DNA of 64,000 nucleotides from Muscardinus avellanarius (GCA_963383645.1 OY726559.1:112913393-112977392); one strand, 5' to 3'; shown: positions 36,410 through 61,176, numbered from the stretch's first letter. Notes: generated by a model from the sequence alone, not told the origin. Numbers and translations: made by a program.

Positions 36410-37146
36410 GCCTGAATCCTTCTGTCTCAGCCTCCCAAGTACTGGAATTACAGGCTGCGCCATCTCGCCCGGTTTTTCTTTTTTTCTTTTTACTTTTTAT
36501 TTTTGCGGTACTGGGGGTGTAACCCAGGCCCATTCTACCTCTGAGCTACAACCCCTGCCCTATTTTTTTTATTCTTGAAACAGGGTCTCACTGAGTTGCA
36601 CAGTGCCTCACTAAGTAGCTGAGGCTGTCTGTGAAACACAATCATCCTCTCAGGCTTCCGAAATATCCACAGATCTTAGTACAAGTTAACTGTGAATCAG
36701 GAAAACATTGGTAGTCTTAAATGTGTGTGTGTGTGCCTATATGTGTTGCTAGGGATTGAATCTAGGGGTATTCCACCTCCGAGGTACACCCCCAGCCCTA
36801 TTTTTTATTCTTATTTATTTATTTATTTATTTTGCGGTACTTGGTGGTGGAACCCAGGGGCCTTCTACCTCCAGGCTACACCCCCCAGCCATATTTTATA
36901 ATTTATTTGGAAACAGGGTGTCACTAAGTTACTGAGAGCCTCACTTAGTAGCTGAGGCTGGCTTTGAACCTGCAATCCTCCTGTCTCAGCCCCCCAAGCG
37001 CTGGGATTACAAGCGTGTGCACCACCACGCCCAGCTTTTATTCTTTATTTTGAAACAGGGTCTTACTAAATCACGGAGGGCCTTACTAAGTAGCCGAGGC
37101 TGGCTGTGAACCTGTGATCCTCCTGTCTCAGCCTCCCAAGTACAGG
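36410..37146 (-). repeat. Antisense SINEs in GPATCH4 intron 1
   Basis: Copies at about 36410-36660 and 36740-37020, then the 5' part of a copy that runs to 37146, where an LTR interrupts it. (TTTA)n at 36809-36831. Confidence 0.8.
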
Positions 37147-37774
37147 TGTTGAGGTGAGCCCTCAGCTCAGGACCCGCAGGGTCCTTGGCTAACATAACAG
37201 AAAAGAATTCCAGCACACGCCAGTTAGAGACATGGACAGAGGTTTATTTGGGAGAAAGGAGGAAATACACCTTGAAGAGAGAATGTGAGCCACCTCAAGA
37301 TGAGGAAGGCATTTTGGAGAGTTCAGGGTTCTCTTTCAGGGGACTTTCGTGAGGGGTGGGCTAGAGAAGTCTGTGAGGATGAGCTCAGTCGGGTAGTCCT
37401 GAGGCAGTTTATGGTGGGCAGGTGGTCTGTTCAGCCTTAGGGTGGATGATTTCAGTCCAGTAGTCCCAAGGCGCTTTTTGGTGGTCTGCTCAACCTCAGG
37501 GTCTTCAGGCTGCTTGGGGTCCTCATGAGCTGATTGACAGATAAGCTGGAGTGTCCTAAATTATAGGTTTCTCGAAATATTGTGTAGTTTCTTTTAGTTA
37601 ATTCTAGGAGCTACAGGTTTCCCAGGAATTTGGGCGAGTCAGGCCTGGGAAAGAGAACTGGTTTGTGGACTAGAGGCTGAAGCACTTCAGCTCCGGGGTC
37701 TTAGATTAAAGTGATATTTTTTACTTTACCTTCCTGTCTGTCTCCTTTCTACCTATTTTCTCTGTCCTACATCA
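37147..37774 (-). mobile_element. Solo LTR (628 bp) inserted in a SINE, 4-bp TSD CAGG
   Basis: On the minus strand the element begins TGATG and ends CAACA. CAGG flanks it at 37143-37146 and 37775-37778. Removing it and one CAGG rejoins a normal antisense SINE end ('cctcccaagta' + 'cagg' + 'cattacaaatgtgcacc'). A 4-bp TSD suggests a class I (gammaretrovirus-like) element. A polyadenylation signal on the minus strand ('ccaaataaacctctg', about 37230) divides U3 from R/U5. No internal retroviral genes are present. It lies in GPATCH4 intron 1, antisense to that gene. Confidence 0.85.
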
Positions 37775-38174
37775 CAGGCATTACAAATGTGCACCAGGAT
37801 GCCCAGCTTATCACCTAACCTGTTTAAGCTTTAATTTCCTCATTTGTAAACTAGAGATGATTATAATATTTTCCTGAAAGACTGGGAAGATAGTGTGAAA
37901 TAATCCATGTAAAGTCTTAGCATAGCATGGCACATTTTAAGCTCTCCAGGAATCTAGAAATTGGGATTAATGTCAGTCTTTCTTGGGTCCAGGATATGTT
38001 GGCATTGGCCCTTCGTGGCCAGATAGGGAGCTCCTCAAAACCAGGCCTCCTCTTCCTTCTCTCTCCCCAGGGCTCAGGAAAGAGAACTTTTACCTGAACA
38101 GCAGGTGGGGGTGCTGCTGCCTTGGACAGCTTCTTAGTCTCATAAGGATGGCGTTGCCTCTCCTTCCCTCGTGA

Positions 38175-43008
<4,834 letters not shown>

Positions 43009-43265
43009 TCAGCTCCTTCCAGTGGAAGCCTGAGGTGTGGTAGGGTGGGGGGGGGGGCTTTTGCATCCCCCTAAATGAGGCACCCTCTTGAGAAGGAAAC
43101 AACTCTGGAGCACCAGACACCACACCTCAGAAGAGGAAGCAGACACGGTCCCCCGCAGCTTCTAACCCAGAGATGATGAGCTCAGGTGCCTCTTTGGATA
43201 TGTTCAGCTCACAGGTTGCCTGTTCCTAACACTGCCAAATGGCTAATGATAAAGATCTGCTTGGG
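43009..43265 (+). other. GPATCH4: GPATCH4 3' UTR (approximate end)
   Basis: Unique sequence after the stop codon up to the first SINE at about 43350. No AATAAA occurs; 'aatgataaagatc' (about 43243) offers only a weak GATAAA-type signal, so the end is uncertain. Confidence 0.4.
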
Positions 43266-43349
43266 AACCTAGCCTGTGGATGAATTTCAACTGCAGCTCC
43301 ATTCCCAGCCTGGGAGGGTCCTGAATCCAAAGGAAGATTTTTTTTTTTT

Positions 43350-44195
43350 TTCCAGCCAGGCACAGTGACACACTCCCAGGTGTTGGGAAGCTAAGGCAGT
43401 GGGGTCACAAGTTTCAGGCCAGCCTGGGCAACTGAGACCCTATCTTAAAAGGGGGAAGGTGGGTTTGGTGGGGTTTGCTTTTAATCCCTTGCCTGGGAGG
43501 CTGAAATAGAAGGATTGCAAGTTCAAGGCCAGCGCATGGTAATTTAGTGAGACCCTGTTGCAAATAGGGGGGATGGGGCTGGCTCAGAAGAACAGTCTTG
43601 TTTTTAATCCTTAGTACCAGAGAAGGCTGAGGGATATAGCTTGGTGGGTAGTGTTTGCCTAGCACGTGCAAAAGCCCTGGGTTCAGTCTCTGGCACCACA
43701 TATGGGACTGGAGTCCTGCCTTCCTTGGAGGCCTTTGAAGACACTTGTAATTCATACTTGTAATCCCAGTACTTGAGAGGCTGAGATAGGACTGCAGGTT
43801 CAAGGCCAGCCTCGGCAACTTATTGAAGTCTTCCACAACTTAGGCCATATTTCAAAATAATAAGATAGGGCTGGTGGTGTGGCTCAGAGGTAGAATATAC
43901 CCTGTGTTCCATCCTCAGTACCACCCCCAAAGAAAAAATCACCTAAAGTCTTGCTACAACAATGTAAATAAAAATAGCCTAGAGAGCTGGGCGTAGTGGC
44001 ACACACTTGTAATCCCCATGCTTGGGAGGCTGAGACTGGAGGATCACACAACAGGTTTGAGGCCAGCCTCAGCTACTTAGGCTGTCAGCAACTTAGTGAG
44101 ACCCTGTTTCCAAATATAAAATAGGCCTGGGAGTATAGCACGGAGGTAGAAGGCCCCTGGGTTCCACCCTCAGAACCACCAAAAAAACAATAGCT
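43350..44195 (+). repeat. SINEs between GPATCH4 and NAXE, including a monomeric ID element
   Basis: Sense B1-like copies at about 43350-43450 and 43455-43580. At about 43622-43702 there is a free-standing ID-type element with a tRNA-like body ('agcttggtgggtagtgtttgcctagcacgtgc' region and box-B-like 'gggttcagtctc'). Dimeric copies follow at 43745-43925 and 43985-44185. This block accounts for most of the 1.4-kb gap between the two convergent genes. Confidence 0.8.
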
Positions 44196-44423
44196 TAGAG
44201 ATGTTGTCCAGCTCCTTGCCTGTCCCAAACGGATTACTCTCTGTAAAGGACAGCATACCTCACTTGGCATCTAATAGTGATCTCTATTTCTTCCAAATGC
44301 CACAGTGACCACCTGTTCCCAAAGAGAGCACCACCTCCCCACCATTGCTCTCTGGCTCCCATTGTCCTTCATGGCCAGAGGAGCTCCCAGAATTCCACAG
44401 TTCTGGGAAAGAGGCGCCAAGTC

Positions 44424-44429
44424 TTTATT
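44424..44429 (-). terminator. NAXE: Polyadenylation signal of NAXE (AATAAA)
   Basis: Minus-strand AATAAA lies only 24 nt after the stop codon, implying a 3' UTR of about 40-50 nt. Confidence 0.85.
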
Positions 44430-44452
44430 GGGAAGGAAGCCCACTCACTCCC

Positions 44453-46930
<2,478 letters not shown>

Positions 46931-47154
46931 AGGATCCCCACTCCCGAGAGTGTGTACAAATGGTCCCACATTCCCAGATGTACCGAAGTGCGTTGGGCCG
47001 CCCGCCTTGGGGAGTAATTCATGACTTTTTGGCTCTTTGGGAAACTATAGCAAAGCAGCCTGCGGGGTCCTGCCCCATCACTTGCTAGCTGAGTGAATTC
47101 AGGCCCTCCTGGTGCAGGTTATCTGCTGTGCGCTAGGGAGAGTCCAGAGTGGTA

Positions 47155-47563
47155 GGCTTGTAATCCCAGCATTTGGGAGGCTGAGACAATAGGATTGCGC
47201 TTCGCGGCCAGCCTCAGCTACTTAGTGAGGCCTTTTGCAACTCAGTGAGACCCTGTTTCAAAAAAAAAAAAAAAAAAATAGGGCTGGGTGGGGATGTGGT
47301 TCGGAGGTAGAATACCCCTAGGTTCCATCCCCAGTGCCGCAAAAATAAAAATATAAGCTGGGCGTGGTGGCGCACGCTTGTAATCCCTGCGCTTGGGAGG
47401 CTGAGACAGGAGGATTGCACAGGTTCGAAGCCAGCCTCAGGTACTTAGTGAGGCTCTCAGCAACTTAGTGGGACCCTGTTTCCAAATAAAATATAAAAAA
47501 ATGTCTGGGAGTATAGCCCAGAGGTAGAAAGCCTCTGGGTTCTACCCCCAAATCCCCCCCCCC

Positions 47564-47608
<45 letters not shown>

Positions 47609-47780
47609 AAATGGGGCCGGGGATATAGCTTGGCTGTAGAATGTCCCTGGGTTTAACCTCCAGTACCACACACACAAATAAATAAATAAATAAATAGGGG
47701 TGTGGGTATAGCTAAGAGGTAGAATGCCCCTAAGTTCAATTCCCAGTAACACACACACACACACATACACTTGCACAAAA
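47155..47780 (+). repeat. Sense SINEs with an (AT)n tail
   Basis: Two full copies (47155-47345, 47356-47560), (AT)n at 47567-47602, then ID-like halves to 47765 with a (CA)n. Bases 47780-48235 are unique with no gene recognised. Confidence 0.85.
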
Positions 47781-48244
47781 CAGTGCTTTTCACATAGTCC
47801 ATGAATTTCTATGATATTTAATGAAATTATACATTATAATAACAAACAGCCAGCATGAACACGTGCGATGATAAATCCCAGGTGGAGCCCCACAGTGTTC
47901 TGAAAGCTGCTCGCTGTCTAGATCCCGCCTTCTCCAGTCAAGCCCCTTACCCTCTTGGAGGCTTCTAATATCCTTCTGTGTGAATGAGGATTATAATAGC
48001 ACCTCATGCATGTATAAGGAGAGGGCATCTGTAAGACACTGAGCACATGGGGCATGTGTTCAGTGCTCAATAAATATTACATAATATCACTGCCCTTGCC
48101 TGGCTCCAGGCTTGAGAGTGGAGTTCGTGCTTGGGTTAAGACCTCTTCTGTAGCACCACACGCCCTATTTCCCGCATGAGAAAAGGAGGTCTGGAGAAAG
48201 TCAGTGTGTCCAAGGCCACCAGACCAAGAAGTCCGTTGTATGTT

Positions 48245-48860
48245 TGTTTTGGTAGTACTGGGGATTGAACCTAGAGGCATTCTACCTCTGGGCTACACTC
48301 AAAGTCCTTTATTTTTAATTTTTTTAATTTTTGCAGTACTGGGGATGGAACCCAGGGGCTACACCCCCAGCCCTATTTTTTATTCTTTATTTTGAAACAG
48401 AGTCTCACTGAGTTGCAAAGGCCTCACTAATTAGCCGAGGGTGCATCTGTGAACCGTGATCCTCCTGCTTCAGCCTCCCAAATACTGAGATTACAAGTGT
48501 GTGCCACCACACCTGGCTCTTTTTGAAACAAGGTCTTGTTCAATTGCTGAGACTGGTCTCAATCCTGGCAATCCTCCAGTCTTAGCCTCCCAGTGCTAGA
48601 ACTGCAGGTGCACACCCCCACAACTGGCATGAGTCATGCTTTTTTTTTTTTTGCTGTGTACTGGGGATGGAATCCAGGGGCATTCTACCTCCGAGCTACA
48701 CCCCAGCCCTACTTTTTCTTTATTTTGAAACAGGGTCTCACTGAGTTGCAAAAGGCCTCACTAATCAGCTGAGGATGTCTGTGAACCATGATCTTCCTGT
48801 CTCAGCCTCCCAAATGCTGGGATTACAAGCCTGCACCACCACCACAGCTGGCCAGGAGTC
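48245..48860 (-). repeat. Antisense SINEs beyond the TTC24 3' end
   Basis: Copies at about 48250-48630 and 48648-48855, with poly-T tails. Confidence 0.85.
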
Positions 48861-48989
48861 ATGCTTTTTCACTTTTTTAGAAGTGCAAGGGCCTAAGTGG
48901 TCATGAGGTCAGGATCCGGGGCGGCGGGGGTGGGGGGAGGAAAGCTCGCTATCCATTCTCTTTTTCTTTCTTTTCTTCCTTTTTTTTTT

Positions 48990-48995
48990 TTTATT
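48990..48995 (-). terminator. TTC24: Candidate polyadenylation signal of TTC24
   Basis: Minus-strand AATAAA ('caggcaataaaaaaaa') lies about 200 nt after the TTC24 stop codon, at the start of an A-rich run. The adjacent homopolymer makes the assignment tentative. Confidence 0.45.
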
Positions 48996-49195
48996 GCCTG
49001 TTGAGCCTAAAAATTCCAACAACGTGCAAGGAAAACCTTTTGGTCTCATCTGGTGCCGACCTGCTCAGAAATCTGTGCTCTATGGACATAGGAGCTTGGA
49101 TGACAGGAAGAGGCTCAGCCCCCAGAATCCCCGAAGGTGTGTGTGTGTGCTGCTGAGTCCTGCAGGGGTGAGGGCTGGGACTAGCAGGCCACCAG

Positions 49196-54860
<5,665 letters not shown>

Positions 54861-54884
54861 TCATCTGGCCATCAGAAAGAAAAG

Positions 54885-56240
54885 TGAGCCGGAGGATCGC
54901 GGTTCAAGGCCAGCCTCAGCCACTTAGCGAGGCCCTCTGCAACTCAGCGAGACCCTGTTTCCAAATAAAGAATAAAAAGTAGGGCTGGGGGTGCAGCTCA
55001 GAGGTAGAATACTCCTGGGCTCCATCCCCAGTACACTGAAAAAAAAAAAAAAAAAAAAAAAAAAAAGAAGGAAAGAAAATTGACCCTAACTTCTTGCTAG
55101 GCTCGGTGGTGCACCCCTGTAATCTCAGTACTTGGGAGGTTGAGACAGGAGGATCCCAGGTTGGAGACCAGCCTCAGCAATTTAGGCCCTCAACAATTTA
55201 GTGAGACACTGTTTCAACATAAAAAATAAAAAGGCTGGGGGTATACCTCAAAGGTAGAATGCCCCCAGGTTCAATCCCTAGTACCAAAAAAAAAAAAGTT
55301 AAGTTTTATCTACTTTACCACAATTAAAAAAAAAAAAATGCTAGCCAGGTATGGTGGCACATGCTTGTAATCCCATTATTAGGGAGGCTGAGATAGGAGG
55401 GTCACAAGTTCAAGAAGTGAGACACGAGATTGTGATTAACCTAAAGACCCTGTTTAAAACCAAAAATGAGCCAGGCGTGGTGGCACACGCTTGTAATCCC
55501 AGCTTTCAGGAGGCTGAGACCAAAGGATCGTGGTTCACGGCCAGCCTCAGCTACTTAGTGAGGCCCTCCGCAACTCAGTGAGACTCTGTTTCAAAATAAA
55601 GAATTAAAAATTGGGCAGGGGGTGTAGCTCAGAGGTCGAATGCCCCTGGGTTCCATCCCCAGACCAGCAGAAAAAAAAAGAAGAAGAAGAAAAAAAAGAG
55701 CCGGGTGTGGTGGCACAGGCTTGCAGTAGCAGCATCTGGGGAGGCTGAGACAGGAGGATCGCAGTTCACAGACAGCCTCAGCAACTTAGTGAGGCCCTCT
55801 GTAACTTAGTGAGACCCTGTTTCAAAATAAAGAATAAAAAAAATAGGGCTAGGGTGTCCCTCTGAGGTAGAATGCCCCTAGGTTCCATCCCCAGTGGGGG
55901 GGGGGGACGACTTTCTCCAGAAAGTTCCTTCCAGGAGACAGGAATAGGGTGGGAAAGATCCAGCACTGCTGGCTTGTATCATCTTCTCCTCCTCCACCTC
56001 TTTTTAGGACAGGCAGGCAGAAGTGAGCCATTCCCTCCCCCCACCCCCCCACCCCTCTCTCGTGCGTTACTAGGGATGGAACCCAGGGGCATTCTACCTC
56101 CCCGCTACACTCCCAAACAGGGTCTCACTGAGTTGCAAAGGACTTCACTAAGCAGCTGAGGCTGTCTGTGAACTGTCCTCCTGTCTCAGCCTCCCAAATG
56201 CTGGGATTACAAGCGTGCGCCACCATGCCCGGCTGATACA
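54885..56240. repeat. SINE array upstream of TTC24
   Basis: Six or so mostly sense copies (54885-55075, 55095-55290, 55340-55470, 55470-55665, 55700-55905), a short unique piece, and an antisense copy at 56065-56235. A G9 run lies at 55897-55905. Confidence 0.85.
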
Positions 56241-56358
56241 TTTTCTTTTTAAAGACATTCTCTTTGTTCCTAAGAACACCCACAACTCCTAACTTTCCCT
56301 CATCCCAGTCCTGGCTGCCCCCACCCAGTCTTGGGGATCCCAGCTGTAAGACACTCAC

Positions 56359-56480
56359 CCATTGTTTTTCCTCCGCAGCTGGGTTTCTGGAATGGCTCCC
56401 CAGGCTAGAGTTACCTCCCCCAGCTCTCAGCCAGAGCCCCCAGGGTTACCAGACAACCTGGTACTGCCCTCTGCGCCCAG
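56359..56480 (-). other. Candidate 5' exon of TTC24 (right boundary unknown)
   Basis: In a unique block (56240-56770), a minus-strand segment ends 'gaggaaaaacaatgg' followed by an excellent donor (gtgagtgtc; exon end 56359). It lies in the right place and strand for an upstream TTC24 exon. No acceptor partner could be proven, and an ATG at its end makes its coding status unclear. Confidence 0.35.
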
Positions 56481-56799
56481 AGACCTTTGAGTGACAGCTC
56501 AGGTGGCCTATCGCAATGCTGAACCCTGATGATTCTCCGACACAGACTGCAGAGGTCACGCCCTCAAATCCCCCTCCTCCCAGAAGGACTCTGAGCCTGG
56601 TGGGCTGGTTACTGTTACCACCCTTAGATCTCACCTTCTTTCCACAGAAAAAGTGACTGAGCTTCTGTGACTTTTTGGAGCCCTACAGCTGGGATTAAAT
56701 GACCCGGGTTTTCTGAGGGTCCTATCCACTAAATTGCAAGCTTCAATGGGGCTCAGGCTGTTCTAGAAAATGAATCCTATTTGTTTGGTTGTTGTTTGT

Positions 56800-57171
56800 T
56801 TATTGTGGCACTGAGGATTGAATACAGGAGCATTCTACCTCTGAGCTATACCCCCAGCCCTATTTTGTGGTTTTTTTCTTTTTTGAAATGGGATCTCACT
56901 AAGTTAAAAAGGACCTCACTAAGTTGCTGAAGCTGGCCTTGAACCTGCGATGGTCCTGTCTCAGCTTCCCAAATACTGGGAATACAGGTATGCACCACCA
57001 AGCCTGGCTTATTCTTTATTTTGAAACAGGGTCTCATAAAGTTTTGGAGAGCCTCACTAAGTAACTAAGGCTGGCCACAAACTTGCCATCTGCCTGTCTC
57101 AACCTCCCAAGTACTGGGATTACAAGCATGAACCATCACACCTGGCTCATTTCTTCCCCCCCCCCTCTTCT

Positions 57172-57249
<78 letters not shown>

Positions 57250-58024
57250 GTGTTGTTACTTGGGACTGAACCCAAGGGCCTTCTACCTCTGAACTACTAT
57301 ACCCCCAGCCTTATTTTATTTTATTTTATTTTGCAGTACTGGGGATGGAACCCAGGGGCATTCTACCTCCGGGCTACACCCCTAGCCCTGTTGTTTTTAT
57401 TCTTTATTTCGAAACAGGGTCACACTGAGTTGCAAAGGGTCTCACTAAGTGGCAGCTAAGGCTGTCCGCAAACCACAATCCTCCCGTCTGTCTCAGCCTC
57501 CCGAATGCTGGGATTACAAGCGTATGCCACCATGCCCGGCTTTTATTTTTTATTTTGAAATAGGGTCTCACTAAGTTGCTGAGAGCTTCACCAAGGCACT
57601 GAGGCTGGCTTCAAACCTGAGATCCTCCTATTTCAGCCCCCCAAACACTGGAATTACAGGCATGGACAACTACACCTGGCTTTATTTATTTATTTGTTTA
57701 GTACTAGGGATTGAACCCAGGAATGTTCTATCCCCAAGCTACACCCTCAACCTTTTTTTGTATGTGGTACTGGGGATAGAACCCAGATTACAGATGTGTG
57801 CCACCATGCCTAGCCTCTCAACTCTTTTTTATTTTTATTTTGAAACATGGTCTTGAAGCCAGGCATGGTGGCATACCTATAGTCCCAGTACTTAGAAGGA
57901 CCCCAGGTTTGAGGACAGTTTCAGCAAGTAGAGAGATTCTCATCAACCTAGAAAGACCCTGTTTCCAAATAAAAAAATAAAACAGGGCTAGAATGCTCCT
58001 GGGTTCAATTACCAGTGCCACAGG
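56800..58024. repeat. SINEs and (TC)n between TTC24 and IQGAP3
   Basis: Antisense copies at about 56800-57150, (CT)n at 57172-57246, antisense copies at 57255-57830, and a sense copy at 57855-58024. Confidence 0.85.
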
Positions 58025-58200
58025 AAAGAAGAAGGAGAAGAAGGAAAAGAAGAAGAAGAAGAAGAAGAAGAAGAAGAAGAAGAAGAAGAAGAAGAAGAAG
58101 GAGGAGGAGGAGGAGGAGGAGGAGGAGGAGGAGGAGGAGGAGGAGGGAGGAGGAGGAGGGAAGAGGAGGAAGGAAGGAGAAGGAGGAGGAGGAGGAAAAA
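58025..58200. repeat. (AAG)n(AGG)n polypurine tract in a SINE tail
   Basis: AAG triplets pass into AGG triplets over about 175 bp, starting immediately after a SINE end. An antisense SINE fragment and (AC)n (58302-58334) follow. The Lys/Glu and Arg ORFs here are not genes. Confidence 0.95.
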
Positions 58201-58297
58201 AGAAAAAGGGTCTTGCTAAATTGCTGAGGGTCTCATTAAGTTGCTAAAGCTGATCTCGAATTTGTGATCCTTCTGTCTCAGTCTCCCAAGTACTGGG

Positions 58298-58334
<37 letters not shown>

Positions 58335-58336
<2 letters not shown>

Positions 58337-59600
58337 TCATACTGTGCCTTTGTGTAGTAGTTTCATACTTTGGAAAGGATGAACGATTGACAGGCAGAAA
58401 TGTCTGGAGATCAGAGGAGCCCCCTGCCCCGGGCTCCTTTTCCTAGCGCCATTGATCTGCAACCTCCAGGTTCTTTATGAGAGGACAGCGAGCCCCAGGA
58501 CCACAGGGACCTAATGACCCAGCTCACTAAGGGTGGCCTGCGTCAGAAAGAAATGTTCTCATTTACCTACAAAAAAAAAAAAAAAAATCCTCTTTCAAGT
58601 AGAGAGGCCTTTGCCAGAAATAAATGTACAAGGAAATAGGCTCATCAGCACAGGCCTGCAGCGCTTGCTGAGGGCCTGCTGTGGGCAGACGTGACGGCCG
58701 GTGTCAGGGGTGGTACCCATGCCCAACACAGGCTGCAGCTCCTACCCATGCTCCTCGGGATGCTACCACAGCCTGTGCAGCTCAGGTGGCTTCACTCAGC
58801 AGGCTTCCTTAAGGGAAGAGGACAGTTTTAGGGAGAGGGCAGGAACTGGAACTGCTTGAGGTTGCCGCAATCGCCCAAGGATCCAGTGATGATTTCTTTT
58901 CTTTTTCTTTTCTTTTTTTCGGTACTGGGGATGGAACCCAGGGTCATTCTACCTCCAAGCTATACCCCCAGGCCTATTTTTCTTCTTTATTTTGAAACAG
59001 GGTCTCACTGAGTTGCAAAGGGCCTCACTAAGTAGCTGAGGCTGGCCATGAACCGCGATCCTCCTGTCTCAGCCTCTTGAATGCTGGGATTACAAGCGTG
59101 TGCACCACGCCCAGCTTCCAGTGATGATTTCTGCACCATCTTCCTGTTTGATTTTCTGCCCGGGTCTCCCCTGGGTTTCCAGGGCCCACTGCATGCTGGG
59201 TCTTGCTCTCCTTCTCTTACCATTTCTTTTCAATTCCTTTCCTGGGTCCTCTTCCCGCCCCCTCAGTGTTACTGCTCCCCAGCACTCTGCCTCTGCCACT
59301 TTCTTTCCTTACTTTACCTGCCTTCCAAGAACCTGTCATCTTTTCCTGATTTTACCAACACCAACAAGCCAATAATTTCTTTTCTCTTTTTTTTTTTTGC
59401 ATTACTGGGGGTGGAACCCAGGGCATTCTACCTCTTAGCTACACTCCCAGCCCTATTTTTTTATCTTTATTTTGAAACAGAGTCTCACTGAGTTGCAGAG
59501 GGCCTCACTAAGTAGCTGAGGCTGGCCGTGAACCGCGATCCTCCTGCCTCAGCCTCCCAAATGCTGGGATTACAAGCCTGCGCCACCACGCCCGGCTGCG
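58335..59600. other. Unique DNA and two antisense SINEs upstream of IQGAP3
   Basis: Unique at 58335-58890; antisense SINE at about 58915-59115; unique at 59116-59385; antisense SINE at 59393-59598. No gene recognised. Confidence 0.6.
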
Positions 59601-59699
59601 GGGTAGGATTAATGGAAGCCCAAAGGGTAAATGACATGGGCGAGGGCAGGGGCAAGGACACTTGAAATAAACCTTCCCGAAACAAAGTTGCCCTGGAGG

Positions 59700-59827
59700 A
59701 ACTTGGCGGCCCAGAACTACAAATCCCAGGGCCGCGCGCGCGCGGACCGGAAGTGCCCGTCCCTGGGGCCGACGGTGAGGGGCGGTGGCCCGGTGGCGGG
59801 AGATTCAAACCTGGAAGAAGGAGGAAC
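59700..59827 (+). promoter_or_regulatory. IQGAP3: IQGAP3 promoter and 5' UTR: ZNF143, ETS and CDE/CHR-like motifs
   Basis: CpG-dense segment. It has a ZNF143-type motif (actacaaatcccag, 59716-59729), an ETS site (accggaagt, 59746-59754) and 'ggcgggagattcaaacc' (about 59795-59811). The last pairs a GC-rich CDE/E2F-like box with TTCAAA, the reverse complement of the CHR core TTTGAA. CDE/CHR elements are a hallmark of G2/M genes repressed by DREAM, and IQGAP3 is a proliferation-linked gene. No TATA box. The CpG island continues to about 60070 in intron 1. Confidence 0.6.
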
Positions 59828-59864
59828 ATGGAGGGGAAGGGATCGGGCCGGGGCCGGGCGGCCT
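59828..59864 (+). CDS. IQGAP3: IQGAP3 first coding exon (partial gene)
   Basis: IQGAP3 is a large scaffold (calponin-homology, IQ and RasGAP-related domains) binding Rac1/Cdc42 and actin. Only exon 1 is here: ATG (context gaacATGG), then 12 codons 'MEGKGSGRGRAA' plus one base T, then a consensus donor (gtgagtgcg) at 59865. The human protein as I recall starts with a similar short basic Gly/Ala segment ending 'AAYERL'; a T-ending exon would supply the first base of that Tyr codon. The head-to-head arrangement with TTC24 agrees with known synteny. The rest of the window (59865-64000) is then intron 1, and I found no exon 2. Confidence 0.75.
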
Positions 59865-60119
59865 GTGAGTGCGGGAAGGGTCGGAGGAGGGTCGGAGGGG
59901 CCGGCGGGGCCGGGCCTGGGGGAGGGGGCCCGGCGGGGCGCGGGGCTGGCTCGGCCCGGGGTTGAGGGACCGCTCTGCCGAGAAGGAGCGCGGTCCCGCG
60001 CCGCGGATCAGAGGGAGCGCCAGGCCTTTCTCCACCTGTGTTCCCGAATCGCGGGCTCCAGGGTCGGGAGAATGTGGGTGGTCTAGACGGCCCCTAAGAA
60101 CTCGGCAATCTCCAGGCAT

Positions 60120-61126
60120 GGACAGATTGCCTCAGCAACTTAGTGAGGCTCTCAGCTACCTACAAGACCCTGTTTCCAAACAAAAAATATAACAGGGCTG
60201 GGGTGTAACCCAGAGGTAGGATGCCTCTGGGTTCCATCCCTAGTGCCACCAAAAAGAAAAGAAAAAGTTACTGATGGCCGTCATACTTGGCAGCGCTGGA
60301 CGCGACAGGACTCCTAAAGGGACCTGAGAAACTCTTGGGCTTTGAGACCATGGCGCTCAAACTTTAAGGTGCTGAAAATATCAGAGATGCTTGTTAACAA
60401 TCCAGATTCCTGAGCTCTGTCTCAGAGCTTCAGCTGCAGTAGTCTGGTTTGCAGCCCATAATCTGCCTCTTTAACAAGCCCTGCTGTGTCTCTTTCCCAG
60501 GTGGTTGATGCAGGTAGTCTTTGGAAAACCGACCGTTGGCCCACGCCTATAATCCCAGTACTTGGGAGGCTGAGACAGAAGGATTGAAAGTTTGAGGCCA
60601 ACCTCAGCAATTTAGTGAAAGCCTGTTTAAAAAAGAAAGAAAGAAAAGGTCAGGGAGAGAAAATGGAGTTGGAGTTGAAAGGATGGGAGGATAGAAATTC
60701 CATCTGATCATCTGAATGAAAGACCAAACCTCCATTAGGATTCAAAGAGGAAAGCCCATATCCACCTTTCCCTTTCCCATCATCCCATCATCTCTTTTTT
60801 TTTTTTTTTTTTTTTTTTTGTGGTACTCGGAGTGGAACCAGAGTCTTCCTACCTCCCGGTTATACTCCTAGACCTATTTTATATATTTTATTTGTAAACA
60901 GGGTCTCACTAAGTTGCTGAGAGCCTCACTAAGTAGCGGAAGCTGGCTTCGAACCTGTGCGATCCTCCTGTCTCAGCCTCCCAAGTGCAGGGATTATTAG
61001 TGTGCACCACCACGCCTGGCTCTCATCTCTTGAAAGCTAGTTTCAACCTAAGAAGGGCAGGAAAATTATTCTGTGGGTGCTTTCTTTCTTTTTTTTTTTT
61101 TTTTTTTTTTGGTTTTTATCCCAGAC

Positions 61127-61176
<50 letters not shown>

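Noticed and set aside
43622..43702. Possible tRNA gene
   Set aside because: The box-B-like sequence and length fit an ID SINE derived from tRNA-Ala. There is no proper cloverleaf and it lies in a SINE cluster.
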